Of a stretch of DNA of 64,000 nucleotides, positions 12,401-23,949 are shown in pieces (position 1 is the first letter of the stretch; every line of letters begins with the position of its first letter). This DNA is from Dromiciops gliroides. Taxonomy: Eukaryota; Chordata; Mammalia; Microbiotheria; Microbiotheriidae. The DNA is taken from the NCBI RefSeq assembly GCF_019393635.1, contig NC_057862.1, forward strand, positions 263,204,441-263,268,440, written 5' to 3'. The notes below the pieces were generated by a model that searched no databases, was not told the origin of the DNA, and saw nothing but the letters and a program-made list of their open reading frames with translations. The position numbers and the translations under genes were made by a program.

Positions 12401-14532
12401 GGTTTTTAACAGCCCAGTTAAACAACTTGTTGAAGACTTAAGATGATTTTCTCCTTAGTCAAATATGAACATCCATTCTGAATTAAGATGTCATATTTGC
12501 CAGATACAGTACCATTGAAATAGCATTTTTCCAATATGCTATGTAAAGAGAACTGACATTTTCAAAAGCATTATTTTTTTTCTAAAATTCTTGTCCTTAG
12601 ACATCAAGGTGCAAAGATATACCTAATGACAATATAACCAGTAAAAAATAATCAATTTACCGTTAGCTTGGTGAATAAGTGAGTATACATACAAACACAC
12701 ATACGTCTTAACATACCTTACCTGGAAAGAGGCTTTATTGAACATAGCTGTAAAATGATCATTTCAGATGAATTACTTAATTTGCACAAACATTTCTACA
12801 GAATTGAAAGAAATATTAAGCCTTGTCATTGTTCCACTACATTGTGTTGTGCTTTTTATATTTATATTTTCAAATGTTAAATCTTAATATGTATATCCCA
12901 ATTATTTGCATAATCAGTTTTTAACCCTGGGGTATAATCAATATATATTAATGATAACAATAATAATGATGACGATACTCTTCTTTAGACAAAAGTCTTT
13001 TAAAATGAAGTTAAAAGCTGAAATAATTTAAGGAAAAAGGTCATCAAGTTTCATAACCAACAAGTATAAGGGAAATTTACAATACATAGGAAAACTGGCT
13101 GGTTAAAGGTAATGGTTTGTCCTCAGGTAGCTCAAAATCATTTTTACAGAATTTTTTTTGTAAAAGTATTTGTGTGTTGTTTTAAATGTTGGTAAAATAA
13201 TAAAATACTATTTCACAATCTGCACAGAGTCTGACTAAAGGGCAGAGGCATATTACCCTCAGTAATTAGAATAAAGACAGATTTCTCAGTTCCAGTGTTG
13301 CTGTAGAGTTTCTATATACTGTGATCACAAACGCTTTCCTTTTCCCTCAATCAACAAACTAGGACTTCTAAAGTTAGGGCCAACTTCATTTCAAGTGGAC
13401 ATTAATGAAATCATTTTTTGTATTTTACCACCTAATATTCTAAATAACAATCTTTTGCTCTGATTGATCCACTTAATAAAGGGGGTTGGGGAGTGTAGTT
13501 CCCATGTCCAGTATCAGTGGAAGCTATTTTCTAATGGATAATAAGCTGAAAGGCCATGGCTGTCTAGCTGGTTAAACAAATATCTCATCTGAAAGGGCTT
13601 ACGAAGCAACTTAGTTTCTTCCTTCTCCAGAAGTGGCTTTGTTTTCTTGCCTCTAATTACATTTAGCCTCTGTAGTTTGTTTATAAAATAGTTTTACACA
13701 AACCACTCTTAGCAGTGCAAGCTTCTGTGTTGAAAAATTTTCAGGCTTGTTTCATTGAAGGCACTTGGTTTCCATGGCAATTTTATAAAAGATAGTGGTT
13801 TGGTTTCTTCATTAGAACAGATGACTTAGTTGGGATGTTCAAGTGGCCGCAAGCAAATTCCGATAAGCCTGTGTAATACGTAAGCCCAGGTTTCACATCC
13901 TGGATAATAATGCATGCAAAAAGAGACAGCATACAGTTATCTAGCTTAGCCATGGGGGTAGGGGAAAAGAGGATGGGGAGAGGACATGAATGTCTTAAAA
14001 AGCTCTGAGTTAGGATTATTTTCAAGAAAAAGTAACAGCCAAAGGCAAAAGGGCCTACGTTTATTTAATTCTCTACTAAAAACCTTCTTGAAGGGAAAAT
14101 AAATGCCAGCTCTTCACATACCCTGTTTACTGTGAGGTTTTTGTTGGCAGGCCATTAGGTTTCCAAGGTAACAAGCAAACTATTCTTTTGAAACAAAACC
14201 AGTCATGACTTTGTGCTTTGACAAGGATTTCTTTCTATAGCTCTTTTTTTTCAGAGTTTAACCAGATGAAACTTTATTCTTATTAGCCAGGAGAGCCCCT
14301 GAAGGTAGGTCTCTTCTTTATTCATGTCAAGATCACCTTTCATATGTAGTTTGGAATAAGTTATGCTCCCATGATGTTTTTATCCCCAGTGCTATTTTTT
14401 TATTTTGTTTTGTTTTGGAGTCTGTAGTCAGTGGAGGAATCTTTGGTAGTTTGTTTTTAAATGTCCATTTACAAAGACTCTTTCTTCATGTCAGTGCTTG
14501 GTGAATCTTTTATAGCCTCTGCCAGGATAAGG
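9476..14532 (-). other. MDGA2: MDGA2 3' UTR and 3' flank, repeat-poor zone
   Basis: Below the MDGA2 stop codon I find no SINE, L1, L2 or MIR for about 5 kb, in contrast with the rest of the window. This is what a long untranslated last exon plus conserved flanking DNA would look like. Several AATAAA hexamers occur on the minus strand (for example plus-strand TTTATT at 14317, 14273, 14060 and 12734). Short open frames here (such as 10072-10383 and 13783-14025) have no recognisable protein content. Which part is transcribed cannot be settled from sequence alone. Confidence 0.5.
12672..12739 (-). terminator. candidate MDGA2 poly(A) site
   Basis: On the minus strand CAATAAAG (AATAAA at plus 12734-12739) is followed 20-60 bases further on by a GT-rich stretch (tgtgtgtttgtatgt, plus 12680-12710 region). 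A hexamer with a GT-rich downstream element is the classical vertebrate arrangement. It would give a 3' UTR of about 1.8 kb. Other hexamers nearer the stop codon lack an equally clear downstream element, but alternative sites are possible. Confidence 0.4.
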
Positions 14533-14621
14533 TCACCTTCGAGGATTTAAGATAGAGATGAGGACGACAGCTGGGAAAAGCCATATATGTATTAAAATGC
14601 CAACAGCGCCATCAACTGAAT
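14533..14621 (-). CDS. MDGA2: MDGA2 last coding exon, GPI-anchor signal and stop
   Basis: After an acceptor (tttacctttag, AG at 14622-14623 on plus) the minus strand reads, with the base donated by the previous exon, [18 protein letters not shown] then [11 protein letters not shown] and a TGA stop (14533-14535). A small-residue stretch (N S V D G A) followed by a hydrophobic tail and a short basic end is the layout of a GPI-attachment signal that is cleaved and replaced by the lipid anchor in the ER. MDGA proteins are known to be GPI-linked. The C-terminal wording matches MDGA2 as I remember it. The stop codon fixes the 3' end of the gene's coding part in this window. Only the position of the omega residue is unresolved. 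Confidence 0.95.
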
Positions 14622-14741
14622 CTAAAGGTAAAGAAAATAAATACCAGAACAGAAGAAGTAGAATTAGCTTTTCAGAGATGTACACAATAAAAATTTAGTG
14701 CACTAAGGAAAATGATAACTGGAAAAAGAAGACCATTTAAA

Positions 14742-14766
14742 CAACAACAACAACAAATTACATGTA

Positions 14767-14810
<44 letters not shown>
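14742..14810. repeat. (CAA)n and (TG)n microsatellites
   Basis: Short CAA run followed by about 40 bases of TG in the intron just upstream of the last MDGA2 exon. Confidence 0.95.
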
Positions 14811-14811
<1 letters not shown>

Positions 14812-15399
14812 CCTTTATCTGGAAGGACTTTGCCATGACAAAGGATGAAGGAAATAAAAATTGTATTATATTTATTTCTTTCCATCTAAAGTAAAACTTT
14901 CACCTCTACTACAGCTCAGTACATAAACATTCTAAGAAAAAATGTCACAAAAGACATAAATTTCAATTATGTAGGTAGATGTATATTTCTTGAAAACCAA
15001 ACAATGTATCTACCTAAGATGATAACTTGAGAATTTCAAATTTAGAATTATAAACTCAAATGTATATGATCTTATATAAAATTTTGCTCAGGATTTAATT
15101 GTCTAGGTTTACATACTGAACTGAAGTGGAGAAGGAAGTTTTACTTGAGATGAAAACAAATTAGCTTAGGGGAAATATCCAGAAATCCCTAAAAAGTTCA
15201 TTCAATCTTTTTCCAAGCCCCATTTTTTTCAATAACTTCAAGGTTAGAAGTACTAGGAAGTCTGCTTTTGCTGTACTCCATGATGGCTTGTTACAGAGAG
15301 GGAAATTTGTGTCCTTCTTTCTGCACTTAACTATTTTAACAATTTATATTTGGATTAGTCACTATTTATTGTCTATGGGAAATTATCAGACATCAGATC
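14811..15399. other. Unassigned intronic DNA
   Basis: No repeat or gene recognised in this stretch of the MDGA2 last intron. Confidence 0.5.
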
Positions 15400-16320
15400 C
15401 CATAATCTTGTGGGAAGGCCAATTATACCGACCAACGAACTGCTTAATATTCATGAAGTTCTTACTACATACCAGGCAATGTAATTATATAATCTCTACT
15501 CATAATGAGCTTACATTCTAATTGGGGAGAAAAATACATGTAAAAGTATATAAACATAAATATAATGTTAATAAAGAGAGAAACATACAAAGGTAGTTTA
15601 GGAGTGAGAACACTAGTATTTGGGAGAATCAGGAAAGGTTTCATGCAAAAGATGGAATTTGAACTGAACCTTAAAGATTCTAAGATATGGAGATAAGGAG
15701 GGAGGCCACTATAAAGTTTAGGGGATAAGAGATACAGTGTTCTTTTTAAGGAACAAAGGAAAGACTAGTTTGGCTGGAGTAGAGAATATAGGAAGGGAAA
15801 TAATGTCCATTGAGATTGGAAAATTAGACTGGGGACAGGTAATGATGATATTTAAAAGTAAAATTGAAGATGAAATAGGGAAATACTGGAGTTGGTTCAG
15901 CAGGGAAGTGACAAGTTCATATCTTCATTTAAGGAAAATTATTTTGACAGAAGTATATTGAGACAAGAGATGAATCAGGGAATACCAATTTGGAGGCTTT
16001 TGCAATAATCTAAATGAAAAGTGATGAGAGCCTGAACTGTTATGTCAATGTAGAGATGGGTTGCCTGCAAAAGACATACAGGTACAAAGAACAAGGTTGG
16101 CCAGGATATTGCTGAGATTCCAAACCTGAGAGACTAGACAGATGGTAGCTCCTTTTATAGTAAAAGAAGTTTGGAATATGGGAGAGTTTAGGAGGAAAGA
16201 TAAGAATTTTGTTTTGGACATGAGGAGTTTTTTATATCTTTAGCATTTACAGTTGAAAATAGTTAATAGACAATTAATATATTCAGGGACTAAAGTTCAG
16301 GAGAAACACTGGGATATAGA
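15400..16320 (-). mobile_element. L2-clade LINE relic (3' portion)
   Basis: Carries the mammal-wide order of motifs on the plus strand: attacataccaggcaatgta, gagcttacattctaattggg, then aaggtttcatgcaaaagatgg, gacaagttcatatcttc and ttttgttttggacatgagga. The coding strand is the minus strand, and the segment corresponds to ORF2 downstream of the reverse transcriptase core. It continues at 16561 after a MIR insertion. Confidence 0.7.
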
Positions 16321-16324
16321 ATAA

Positions 16325-16560
16325 TAATCATAATAGTATTTAGATACCACTTTAGGGTTTATAAAGTGTTTAAAATATTATCTTATTTGATCTTTATAAA
16401 AATCCTGGTATATAGGTTTTATTATTATAATACTCATTTAACAAATGAGGAAACTGAGGCACAGAGTGGTTAAATGACTTACTCAGGATCACACAGCTAA
16501 TAAGTATCTGACTCATGTCTTCCTGACTCCACACCCAGTGCTCTTAGAGCATTACAGAGT
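16325..16560 (-). mobile_element. MIR-type SINE inserted in L2
   Basis: aaatgaggaaactgaggcac, gatcacacagctaataagta and ttcctgactccacacccagt are the reverse complement of MIR CORE and head. Confidence 0.85.
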
Positions 16561-17158
16561 ATGTCACTCTAGCTAGTAGTGAGTCATCTGCCAATATTAT
16601 AGCTAAATCCATGGGAGCTAATGAAGTTCCTGCGAGTGTTGAAGGAGAAAAGAAGATAGCCTATGACAGAACCTTGAGGAACATCCACAGCTTGGGAACA
16701 TTATATGGATAATGAGCCAGAAAATAAGGCTGAGAAAGAGTGGTGAGATAGGTAGGAGGTGAATTGGGAAAAGGTATTCAGGAGAAAAAGATAGTTAACA
16801 ATGTTAAATGGAGCACATAGGTAAACAGATTATAACTGAGAAAAGACCATCAGATTTTATAGTTCAGATATCACTGGCAACTTTGCAGAGAACATTTCAG
16901 TTGAGTGATGGGTTTGGAAACCAGATTACAGAGGGTTGAGGAGTGAGTGACAGGAGAGGAAATGGAGGCAGAGAATGTAGACAGTTTTTTTTTCAAAGGA
17001 GTTTGGGTGAGAAAGTGAAAAAAATTATATAGGATGATAGCTTCAAGGGATGTTAGGGTGTAGGGAATTTTTTTTAATTTAGAGGATGAGGTACACTGGC
17101 ATGTTTGAAAGCAATAGGGGGAGGTTGAAGTTGAGAAAGAGAAAAAAAGGAGAGAGAT
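16561..17158 (-). mobile_element. L2-clade LINE relic, reverse transcriptase region
   Basis: On the minus strand around 16790-16890 a frame with two stops reads AKLPVISEL, then CAPFNIVNYLFLLNT. This aligns with the CR1/L2 reverse transcriptase motif A region (ALVKVTNDL ... SAAFDTVDHSLL). Decayed and non-coding. Confidence 0.7.
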
Positions 17159-17231
17159 AGGGAGAAAGAGGCAGACAGAGACACAGAGAGGGGGAGAGAC
17201 AGAGGGAGAGACAGAGAGAGGGAGGGAGGGA

Positions 17232-17287
<56 letters not shown>
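17159..17287. repeat. Purine-rich and (GA)n microsatellite
   Basis: GGGAGA/GACAGA variants lead into about 55 bases of pure (GA)n. Confidence 0.95.
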
Positions 17288-17292
<5 letters not shown>

Positions 17293-17349
17293 CAAGGGGG
17301 ATGGGATTAAGGTGTATAGGGAATCATATATGTGAGAAAATAATTATTA

Positions 17350-17720
17350 ATAATGAATTTCTAAGATAAACCCAGACATTGTTTTAGTTTTAACTGCTCT
17401 CTGCGCCTCACCCCAGAAAGTTTGGTTCAGCCCTTCTTGGGATAAGTTCAGGTGAACAAAAGGAATGCAGATTGATTCTTTAGTTTAGATAGGGGAAGAA
17501 GGCACCTGAATGTTAAAATCCACCCCCCAAGTCAATGTATGGGGATCCACCTCTATCTAAGGGGGATAAAATCTCTGGGGACACCAGGGTCACACTCTCT
17601 TTTACTCCCCACATACCCTCTCCACTCTGTCTTGTTCCTAGCCCTCTTGGCTCAGAAGGCTGTTTCTTAAGGGTATATAATTTTTTAGTTCTGTAAGCCT
17701 GTGGCTAGTGGGGGAAGTCA
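17350..17720. other. Possible solo LTR or other old repeat
   Basis: A GC-richer block with ctctctgcgcctcaccccag, gataaaatctctggggacac and ccctcttggctcagaaggc, unlike its AT-rich surroundings. It resembles an LTR in texture only. No matching second copy or terminal duplication was found. Confidence 0.25.
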
Positions 17721-18202
17721 GGGAGATGCATGGTCAATACTTTAATAATATGTAATATTAATTAATAATACAGAATTACTGCCCAAATGGGTACAACAGT
17801 CATTAATTTATAAGTAGCAATAATTTTACAAAGCACAGCCTAGCCACAAATAATTTAACTAACACATATATAAGGGCTAACCTTGTTAGAGACTGTGGAA
17901 AAGGAGGAGAGATTGAGAGATAATATGTTTTGAGATAAGGAGAATAAGAAGAGAGGGCTTACATCAAATGAACTTGATTTTTTTAATGATGTAAGAGACA
18001 GGGTCATTTTTAGAGCGAGAGAAGAGGAAGAAAAAGTTTGAAATAACTTCAGTGAAATTGTTTAGGAATCAATTAGGGAGGAATAAAAGAGTATCTTGAT
18101 ATAGTAAGAAGCCAGTTAAGGTTGGATATTTGAATTTTTAGTGTGCCCAGCCAGAACGTTTGTATGATTTTCTCTGGCTTCATTCAGTGGCTCCTGTAAG
18201 GT

Positions 18203-18472
18203 ATGGCAATAGTAATAGCAATAGCAATAGCAATAGCAATAGCAATAGCAATAGCAATAGCAATGGCAATGGCAATGGCAATGGCAATGGCAATGGCAAT
18301 GGCAATGGCAATGGCAATGGCAATGGTAATGGTAATGGTAATGGTAATGGTAATGGTAATAGTAGTAGTAATAGTAATGGTAATAGTAATAGTAATAATA
18401 GTAACAGTAATAGTAATAGTAGTAGTAGTACTACTACTACTACTAAAGAGGAGGAAGAGGAGGAAGAGTATG
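18203..18472. repeat. Hexanucleotide array with ordered variant blocks
   Basis: Successive homogeneous blocks: (AATAGC)n about 18208-18262, (AATGGC)n about 18262-18325, (AATGGT)n about 18323-18360, a mixed AGT/AAT/AAC block to 18420, an AGT-then-ACT palindrome (18418-18444), and a (GAGGAA)n block to 18470. The two long open frames (Asn-Ser/Asn-Gly and Ala-Met/Val-Ile repeats) are products of the six-base period. Confidence 0.95.
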
Positions 18473-18735
18473 ACTAGAATTTATATGGTACTTACTATGT
18501 ATTAGGAACTGTGCCAAATATTTTATACATATTATCTCATTTGATCCTCACAACAACTGTTGGAGGTAGGTTGTTGTTATTATCCCCATTTTATAGTTGA
18601 GGAAGTTGATACAAAGGTTAATTGACTTTCAAAAGGTCACATTGCTGGTCAGTTTCTGAAGGTATATTTGAGCTCAGATTTTCATGACTTCAGGCCTGGT
18701 GTTAGGTGGCTTTGTACCACCTAGCTGTCTGAAGA
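18473..18735 (-). mobile_element. MIR-type SINE
   Basis: acttactatgtattaggaac, attatctcatttgatcctca and ccccattttatagttgagga follow the MIR reverse complement. The end (taccacctagctgtctg) is the tRNA-like head. Confidence 0.85.
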
Positions 18736-19089
18736 GAAAAGCAATGACAGGGCAAGGCATGCAGGAGCAGAGCAAAGTCTGGAATTGTAGAGGTTAACAA
18801 TTGAATTGAAGTTAGAGAGGGGCAAATGTGAAATCAAAATAGCATGAGACATTACTGAGGAACAGGAGGTCTTAGTTATGGTGACAAGATAAGAGAGATG
18901 TGGAATTATAGTAGTTTAAGGTCAGATAGAGGAATGTCATAGTTTCCATTTAGGGAAGTGGGACCCTTGTGGGAAATGGAAAGATCTAGTGTGTAACCAT
19001 CCCAATAGGTGGCTGAAGAGGACTATAAAGAGGTAAATCATAAGGAGGTTGAAGAAATGAGAGAGTAGGGATTTTGCAGGAGCATATAC

Positions 19090-20345
19090 ATGAATCCAGT
19101 AAATCTAAACTCCTGTAAATTATCATCAAAACCCCTACCCAATTCCATAATATTCAGTGATCCAATATCATTGGATCCAAAATTTCATTCTAACTTCACC
19201 TGGCCCTTCCATCATGCCCTCTGGAATGCCTGTTCCATAAACAACAAACTTCCCTTCATCTTACATCTTTTCCTTGTCCATTCCTTCCATCTAATAACTT
19301 TTACTAAAATCTGGCTTCATTCTCATGACAGATCTTTCTTGGCCACTCTTTTTAGTACTGGCTGTACTTTCATTCATTCTCCTTGGTTCACTGGTAAAGG
19401 CAGAGGAGTAACGGTAATGGAATACTCTCCATTACCACTTCCATGTTCTCCTCCTCCTTATATCACTCAATAACCTATCTTTCTTTGAGGTTTACACTTC
19501 ACATTTATCACCTAATCAAAATCATAATAGCCATTGTCTATAAAATGCCAGGTCATTCCCTTTGCTTCCCCAATGAGTTTGATACCTGCCTTACTATTTA
19601 ACTCTCCTCCTACCATACTCTCTCATACCAGAGAACTCCAGTATACAAATTGTTTTCCTCGAATACCCTAATCACTTAGTTCAACAGTCTACTTACTTTC
19701 CATGAGCTATTCCTTTACCTTACCTCAGCCCCATACAAAGATAGTGGTATATTTCATCTTTCCATCACCAACAAATATATCACTTTCATGTTCAAGAATT
19801 ATTAAATCCCCTTATCTGACCAAAATCTATTGACTTTTCATCTCTGCCTTCCCTTACATAATTCCACTCTTCATATACATCCTGACCTCAAATCTCTGGA
19901 CACTTCAATTCTCTCCCATGCTATCTCCCCTACACTAGCCACTCTCTCCTTTTCTCCCCATATTGACTTCTTTGTGAAATAATTTGATTCTACATTGTGC
20001 TCCTCTCCTCCCTAGTCCCCTTTTTGTGTTAAGGATTATACCCAGCCAAGCCTCAACAATGGATCACTCCCACAATCAACTAGATGTCCAATAAACACTA
20101 TAAACTCAATATGTTTGAAACAGAACTCATTATTTCTCCCATCTCCCCACAAATTCTTCTTCCCTCTTATCTTCCCTATTACTGTAGAGGACAACACCAT
20201 CCTCCTATCTTCAGGCTCTCCATCTAGGAGTCATCCCAAATTCCTCACTATCTCTCACCTTGGCTCACCAAGACCTATCAATTTCACTCTTGCAACTTCT
20301 TTCAAATATGCCCCCTTCTTTTCTCTGATACTGCCAGAACTGTAA
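19090..20345 (+). mobile_element. L2/CR1-clade LINE relic with endonuclease remnant
   Basis: The frame 19090-19473 reads ALWNACSINNKLPFI, then TKIWLHSHD and GKGRGVTVMEYS. These line up with the apurinic-type endonuclease of CR1/L2 LINEs (NARS..NK, ITETWL, GRGGGVAV). Later pieces give IVYKMPGHS (IVYRPPG) and, near 20110-20300, a KTELI..P ... LGVI..SLSL-like ORF2 C-terminus. Broken by many stops, so not functional. Confidence 0.75.
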
Positions 20346-20639
20346 TACTTTTTCGTGTTTATTTCTGTTCAATTAAACTAAACAATATCAATTTTTAAGT
20401 AACAATTTTGTGTTACTTTCCCCTAGAAATATGGTTATCATAAAAGTTACTTATTGAAAATAATTATTTAATTCCAGACCTTAGCATAGCGCCTGACATG
20501 TATAGGTCCTTATTTGATTTAAGAGGGTAAACTAACTAATAATGTAAATACACTAATACTGGAAATTTAACTAGTTTTAGATTAACCAGAAACTTGTTTC
20601 TAGGATGTTTTTGTCCCCAAAACAAAGTACAGCTTTTTG

Positions 20640-21050
20640 TTCTTCAATAGTGGGAGTGAGGAATCAAGTATGACACTGAGGTTTCAAACTGGGGTGGGTG
20701 GAAGAATGCTGGTACCCTTAATGGTAAAAGGGAATTTGGAGGAAAGTTTAGGGTTTCCTTTTTTTTTTTTTGAGAAAGATAATGAATTCTTTTTGATGCT
20801 AATGGCACATTGAGTTAAAATGTCCAATAAGCAGTGGAATTCCCAGGTAGAGCTCAAGAAAGAGACTCAGGTTGGATATATAACTCTGAGAGTCCTCTAT
20901 GTAGAGATGATAATTGAGCACATGGTACCTCATGAGATCATCAAGATATCTGGAGAAAAGATAAAAGGACTCAAGACAGAACTTTGGGGTGAAGCAATAG
21001 TTAAAGGGTATGACAAGAATGAAAATCCAACAAAGCAAATTAAGGAGTGA
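20640..21050 (-). mobile_element. L2-clade LINE fragment
   Basis: gacactgaggtttcaaactg, cacattgagttaaaatgtcc and gagctcaagaaagagactca repeat the pattern of the 57.8-kb element. The open frames on both strands are shadows of it. Confidence 0.55.
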
Positions 21051-21439
21051 AAAGATTTTCAGAGAGGAAAAGACTTATTCATCTGGTCATAGCTATCAAA
21101 TTTTAAATGGACTGACACAGGAAGAAGTTTCAGCTTAGTGTTCAGTTTGAAATGTTTCTTTCAGTCCTATTGAAAACTGCCTGAAGTTTTCAGTCAAAAT
21201 AGTTCATGATATAGACCATCTCAGCATTTAGCAAACAAAATGCCAAAAATACTTGTCAATTTAATCAATTTTGTCTGCCATGGGAATATTCATGCCAAAC
21301 ATGTAGAGTGATAGGACATCTGGCTTATTCTACATTGACTTTTGTTTTTAATTATTTAGACACATTAAGATGTTTATGGAGCATCATTGGCTATTTCTAT
21401 TTAGAAAGTTAGCCTGAATAGTAGCTATTTATGATATCA

Positions 21440-22080
21440 TGCTAAGAAAGTCACTGAAATATTCAAACCTTTTGACCCAGTTATCGCAATGCGAAACATA
21501 TAATCCAAGGATGCCAATGATAAAACAAAGGTTTCATATGCACCAAAACATAAAAAGCAGTACTTTTTATAGTAGCAAAGAACTAGAAACAAAATAAAAC
21601 AGGAAATGTTTAAACAAACTGTGGTACTATACTCTAGGAAGTGGTAAGTATGTAGAATACAGAGAAGTTAGAGTAGAGTTGTACTAATACAAAATGAAGT
21701 TGGCAGAACAAGAAAAAAAGAATACATAAGACTACAATGAGGGAAAGAACAACAACGATAACAAAAATGAAAATGATTATTGTAAAGTAATACTGACCAA
21801 GGTTGATCCTCAAGAAGATTTTTGAAGTAGCAGGAAAGTTTAGATGTAGAATACTCCATATAGTGGCAAAATCTTTTTATAAAAATTTATTGGTTAATTT
21901 TGCTGATCTGTTCCCTTCCCCCCTTTTTATTCTGTGCTACAATATATGGTTCCCTTTGTGAAGTATAGAGGGGGATATATTGGGAAATTATAAAAAATTA
22001 TTATGTAATAATGTATGTATATATTTAATACATATCTATATCTATCAATAAAAATAAAAAGAAATGTATATTTTAAAGCT
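21440..22080 (+). mobile_element. Old L1 ORF2 C-terminus and 3' end
   Basis: tttgacccagttatcgcaatg and tagtagcaaagaactagaaa correspond to the LFDP.IA and VAKN segments seen in the younger L1 copies (55980-56100). A degraded 3' UTR follows. Confidence 0.6.
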
Positions 22081-22384
22081 TATGAACCTATGTTTCTAAC
22101 ACATCTTGTTATTTCAAAAATCTGAACATCCACAACTTATCAATAGTATTATATATGTGGATATTAATCATCATTAATAGGGGGCAAATGGTTTCATTCA
22201 TGAATTAGTTGAATAAGACAATTGTGGACTCATAATTATGTATTTATTTTCAAGCTCAGTTTCACTTTGCCTAGATGATTGAAATATTTTAAAATATTTA
22301 TTTAATAGAGCTATATTTCCAAGATAAAATAGTATTTCTTTGCTTTAGCTTTGTAAAATGTACCTTTAGCTCATGATTAAAGAT

Positions 22385-22670
22385 GTTATAGATACCCAGA
22401 AAAAGAACTGATGGAGTCTGCAGATTGAAGCATACTATTTGTCACTTATTTTTTTTGGTTCAAGTTTTCTTTCACATAATGACTAATATGGAAATATTTT
22501 ACAGGAATTGGACATATATAATCAGATTGCTTACTATTTTAGGAAGGGGGTGGGGAGAAAGGGGTATAGAGAATTTGGAACTCATTTTTTCAAGATTGTT
22601 AAAATTGTTTATACATTTCATTGTGGAAAATATAAAATATATATTTAAAAATGTACATTTAAACCATTTG
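22385..22670 (+). mobile_element. L1 3' UTR, 5'-truncated
   Basis: tgactaatatggaaatatttt, tataatcagattgcttacta, a GGGTGGGGAG run and gaatttggaactca match the 3' ends at 45.4, 50.2 and 56.5 kb. Confidence 0.75.
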
Positions 22671-22873
22671 ATTCTAAGATTTATTAAAATGTAAAATGAT
22701 TTGGTAAATTTTAGAGTAGTATAAAATTTCTGATTTGACATTATCATATAAATATATTGTGCTGAATATTTATATATATATTTATAAATATGTAAACATA
22801 TACATTTACATATATGTATGTGTGTGATATTTCATATGTTTCAGTCAATTCTTTGGGTGTAAGTGCCACTTAC

Positions 22874-22979
22874 TCTTTGTAGTTAAATCTTGTTTTGCAC
22901 ATTCTCCTTCTGAAATTGATACATCATCAATGGCAATATCACCTTCTATGCCAGGGCCCCGAATACCTTCAAAGATGAG
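22874..22979 (-). CDS. MDGA2: MDGA2 penultimate coding exon, end of MAM domain
   Basis: This 106-bp minus-strand exon has an acceptor tttctgtag (ct at 22980-22981 on plus) and a strong donor A/gtaagt (22868-22873). It reads [19 protein letters not shown] followed by [16 protein letters not shown] plus one base. The acidic stretch GDIAIDDVS and the single Cys are the usual end of a MAM domain. It starts in phase 0, following the exon at 62169-62299 across a 39.2-kb intron, and ends in phase 1 (AAG A), matching the next exon at 14533-14621, which begins AT TCA and completes an Asn codon. Agreement of splice sites, phase and peptide across three exons makes a processed copy impossible. An L1 3' end lies about 200 bp downstream of the donor. 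Confidence 0.95.
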
Positions 22980-23251
22980 CTACAGAAATAAATAAAATTA
23001 ATTTAATCATGCAAGTATGATTTGTATAATCAATTTATTATCAGAAATTGAGAGTGCAAATTCTTAATTGTCAAATTTAAGGATGTCTTATTTTTATTGG
23101 TGTTTAATAAATTATTAATTAGTTACCATGGACATAAATTCACAACAAGTCTTATTGAACTTAAGGGAAATATTAGCTCTCGTATAGGAGTAGTTCTCCA
23201 GTTATTCGTAAAGCCAGATCTCCATCCCTAAAAAAAAAAATCTTGATTTCA

Positions 23252-23476
23252 GGGGCAGCTAGGTGGCACAGTAGATAAAGCACTGGTCCTGAGTTCAAAT
23301 CTGGCCTCAGACGCTTGACACTTACTAGCTGTGTGACCCCTGGCCAAGTCACTTAACCCTTATTGCCCCACAAAACAAACAAACAAATGAATGAATGAAT
23401 AAATAAATAGATAGATAGATAGACAGATGAATGAATGAACAAATGAATAAATAAATACATAAATACATAAAATAAG
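23252..23476 (+). mobile_element. tRNA-like marsupial SINE with complex tail
   Basis: Tail comprises AAAC, GAAT, AAAT, ATAG and AAATAC repeats. Target-site duplication aaatcttgatttca at 23238-23251 and 23477-23490. A short internal deletion precedes gagttcaaatc. Confidence 0.95.
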
Positions 23477-23546
23477 AAATCTTGATTTCAGGGGAAAGAA
23501 AACAAGTGAACGATACTTTTTTTTTTTCTGAGAACTAGTCACTTTT

Positions 23547-23682
23547 TTTGTGGGGCAATGAGGATTAAGTGACTTGACCAGGATCACACAGCTAGTAAGT
23601 GTCAAATGTATGAGTTCATATTTGAACTCAGGTCCTCCTGAATCCAGAGTCAGTGCTTTATCCACTGACACCTAGCTGCCCT
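23547..23682 (-). mobile_element. tRNA-like marsupial SINE, antisense
   Basis: Target-site duplication gaactagtcactttt (23532-23546) and gaactagtgactttt (23683-23697). Confidence 0.95.
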
Positions 23683-23949
23683 GAACTAGTGACTTTTAAA
23701 TACATTCTTGAAAATATTTTCCACAAAAAAGAAAAAAAAAATAAAAAAGCTTACATATTTCCTTCTCTGGAATTTTAAAAGGTGTAATATTTCTAAGATA
23801 GTTTTCTAGTTTAGAACATCACTTATATGGAGATTGCTACAATTATAATTTCTATACAAATACAAATTTCTGCACAAAAGTAGAAGAACAGATGTGTTAA
23901 GAACTTTGGCACAAGTAAAAAATTGTCTGGCTGACTATACTACATTAAT

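Larger units (their letters stand above)
17880..19089 (-). mobile_element. L2-clade LINE relic, head-to-head with the next copy
   Basis: Segments 17880-18195 and 18736-19089 match the same family as 25371-25870 (for example ccagccagaacgtttgtatg versus cctagtcagaatagttgcat). Interrupted by the hexamer array and a MIR. The order and direction indicate minus-strand coding. Confidence 0.55.

Noticed and set aside
17074..17295. 73-codon Ser-Leu ORF
   Set aside because: Reverse translation of the (GA)n tract.
18160..18505. Two overlapping ORFs of 100-105 codons (Asn-Ser/Asn-Gly and Ala-Met/Val-Ile repeats)
   Set aside because: Both are translations of a six-base tandem array; open frames are automatic because no unit contains a stop.
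22874..22979. Possibility that the MDGA2 exon match is a processed copy
   Set aside because: Flanked by intact splice sites, and the adjoining exons are kilobases away in correct order and phase.
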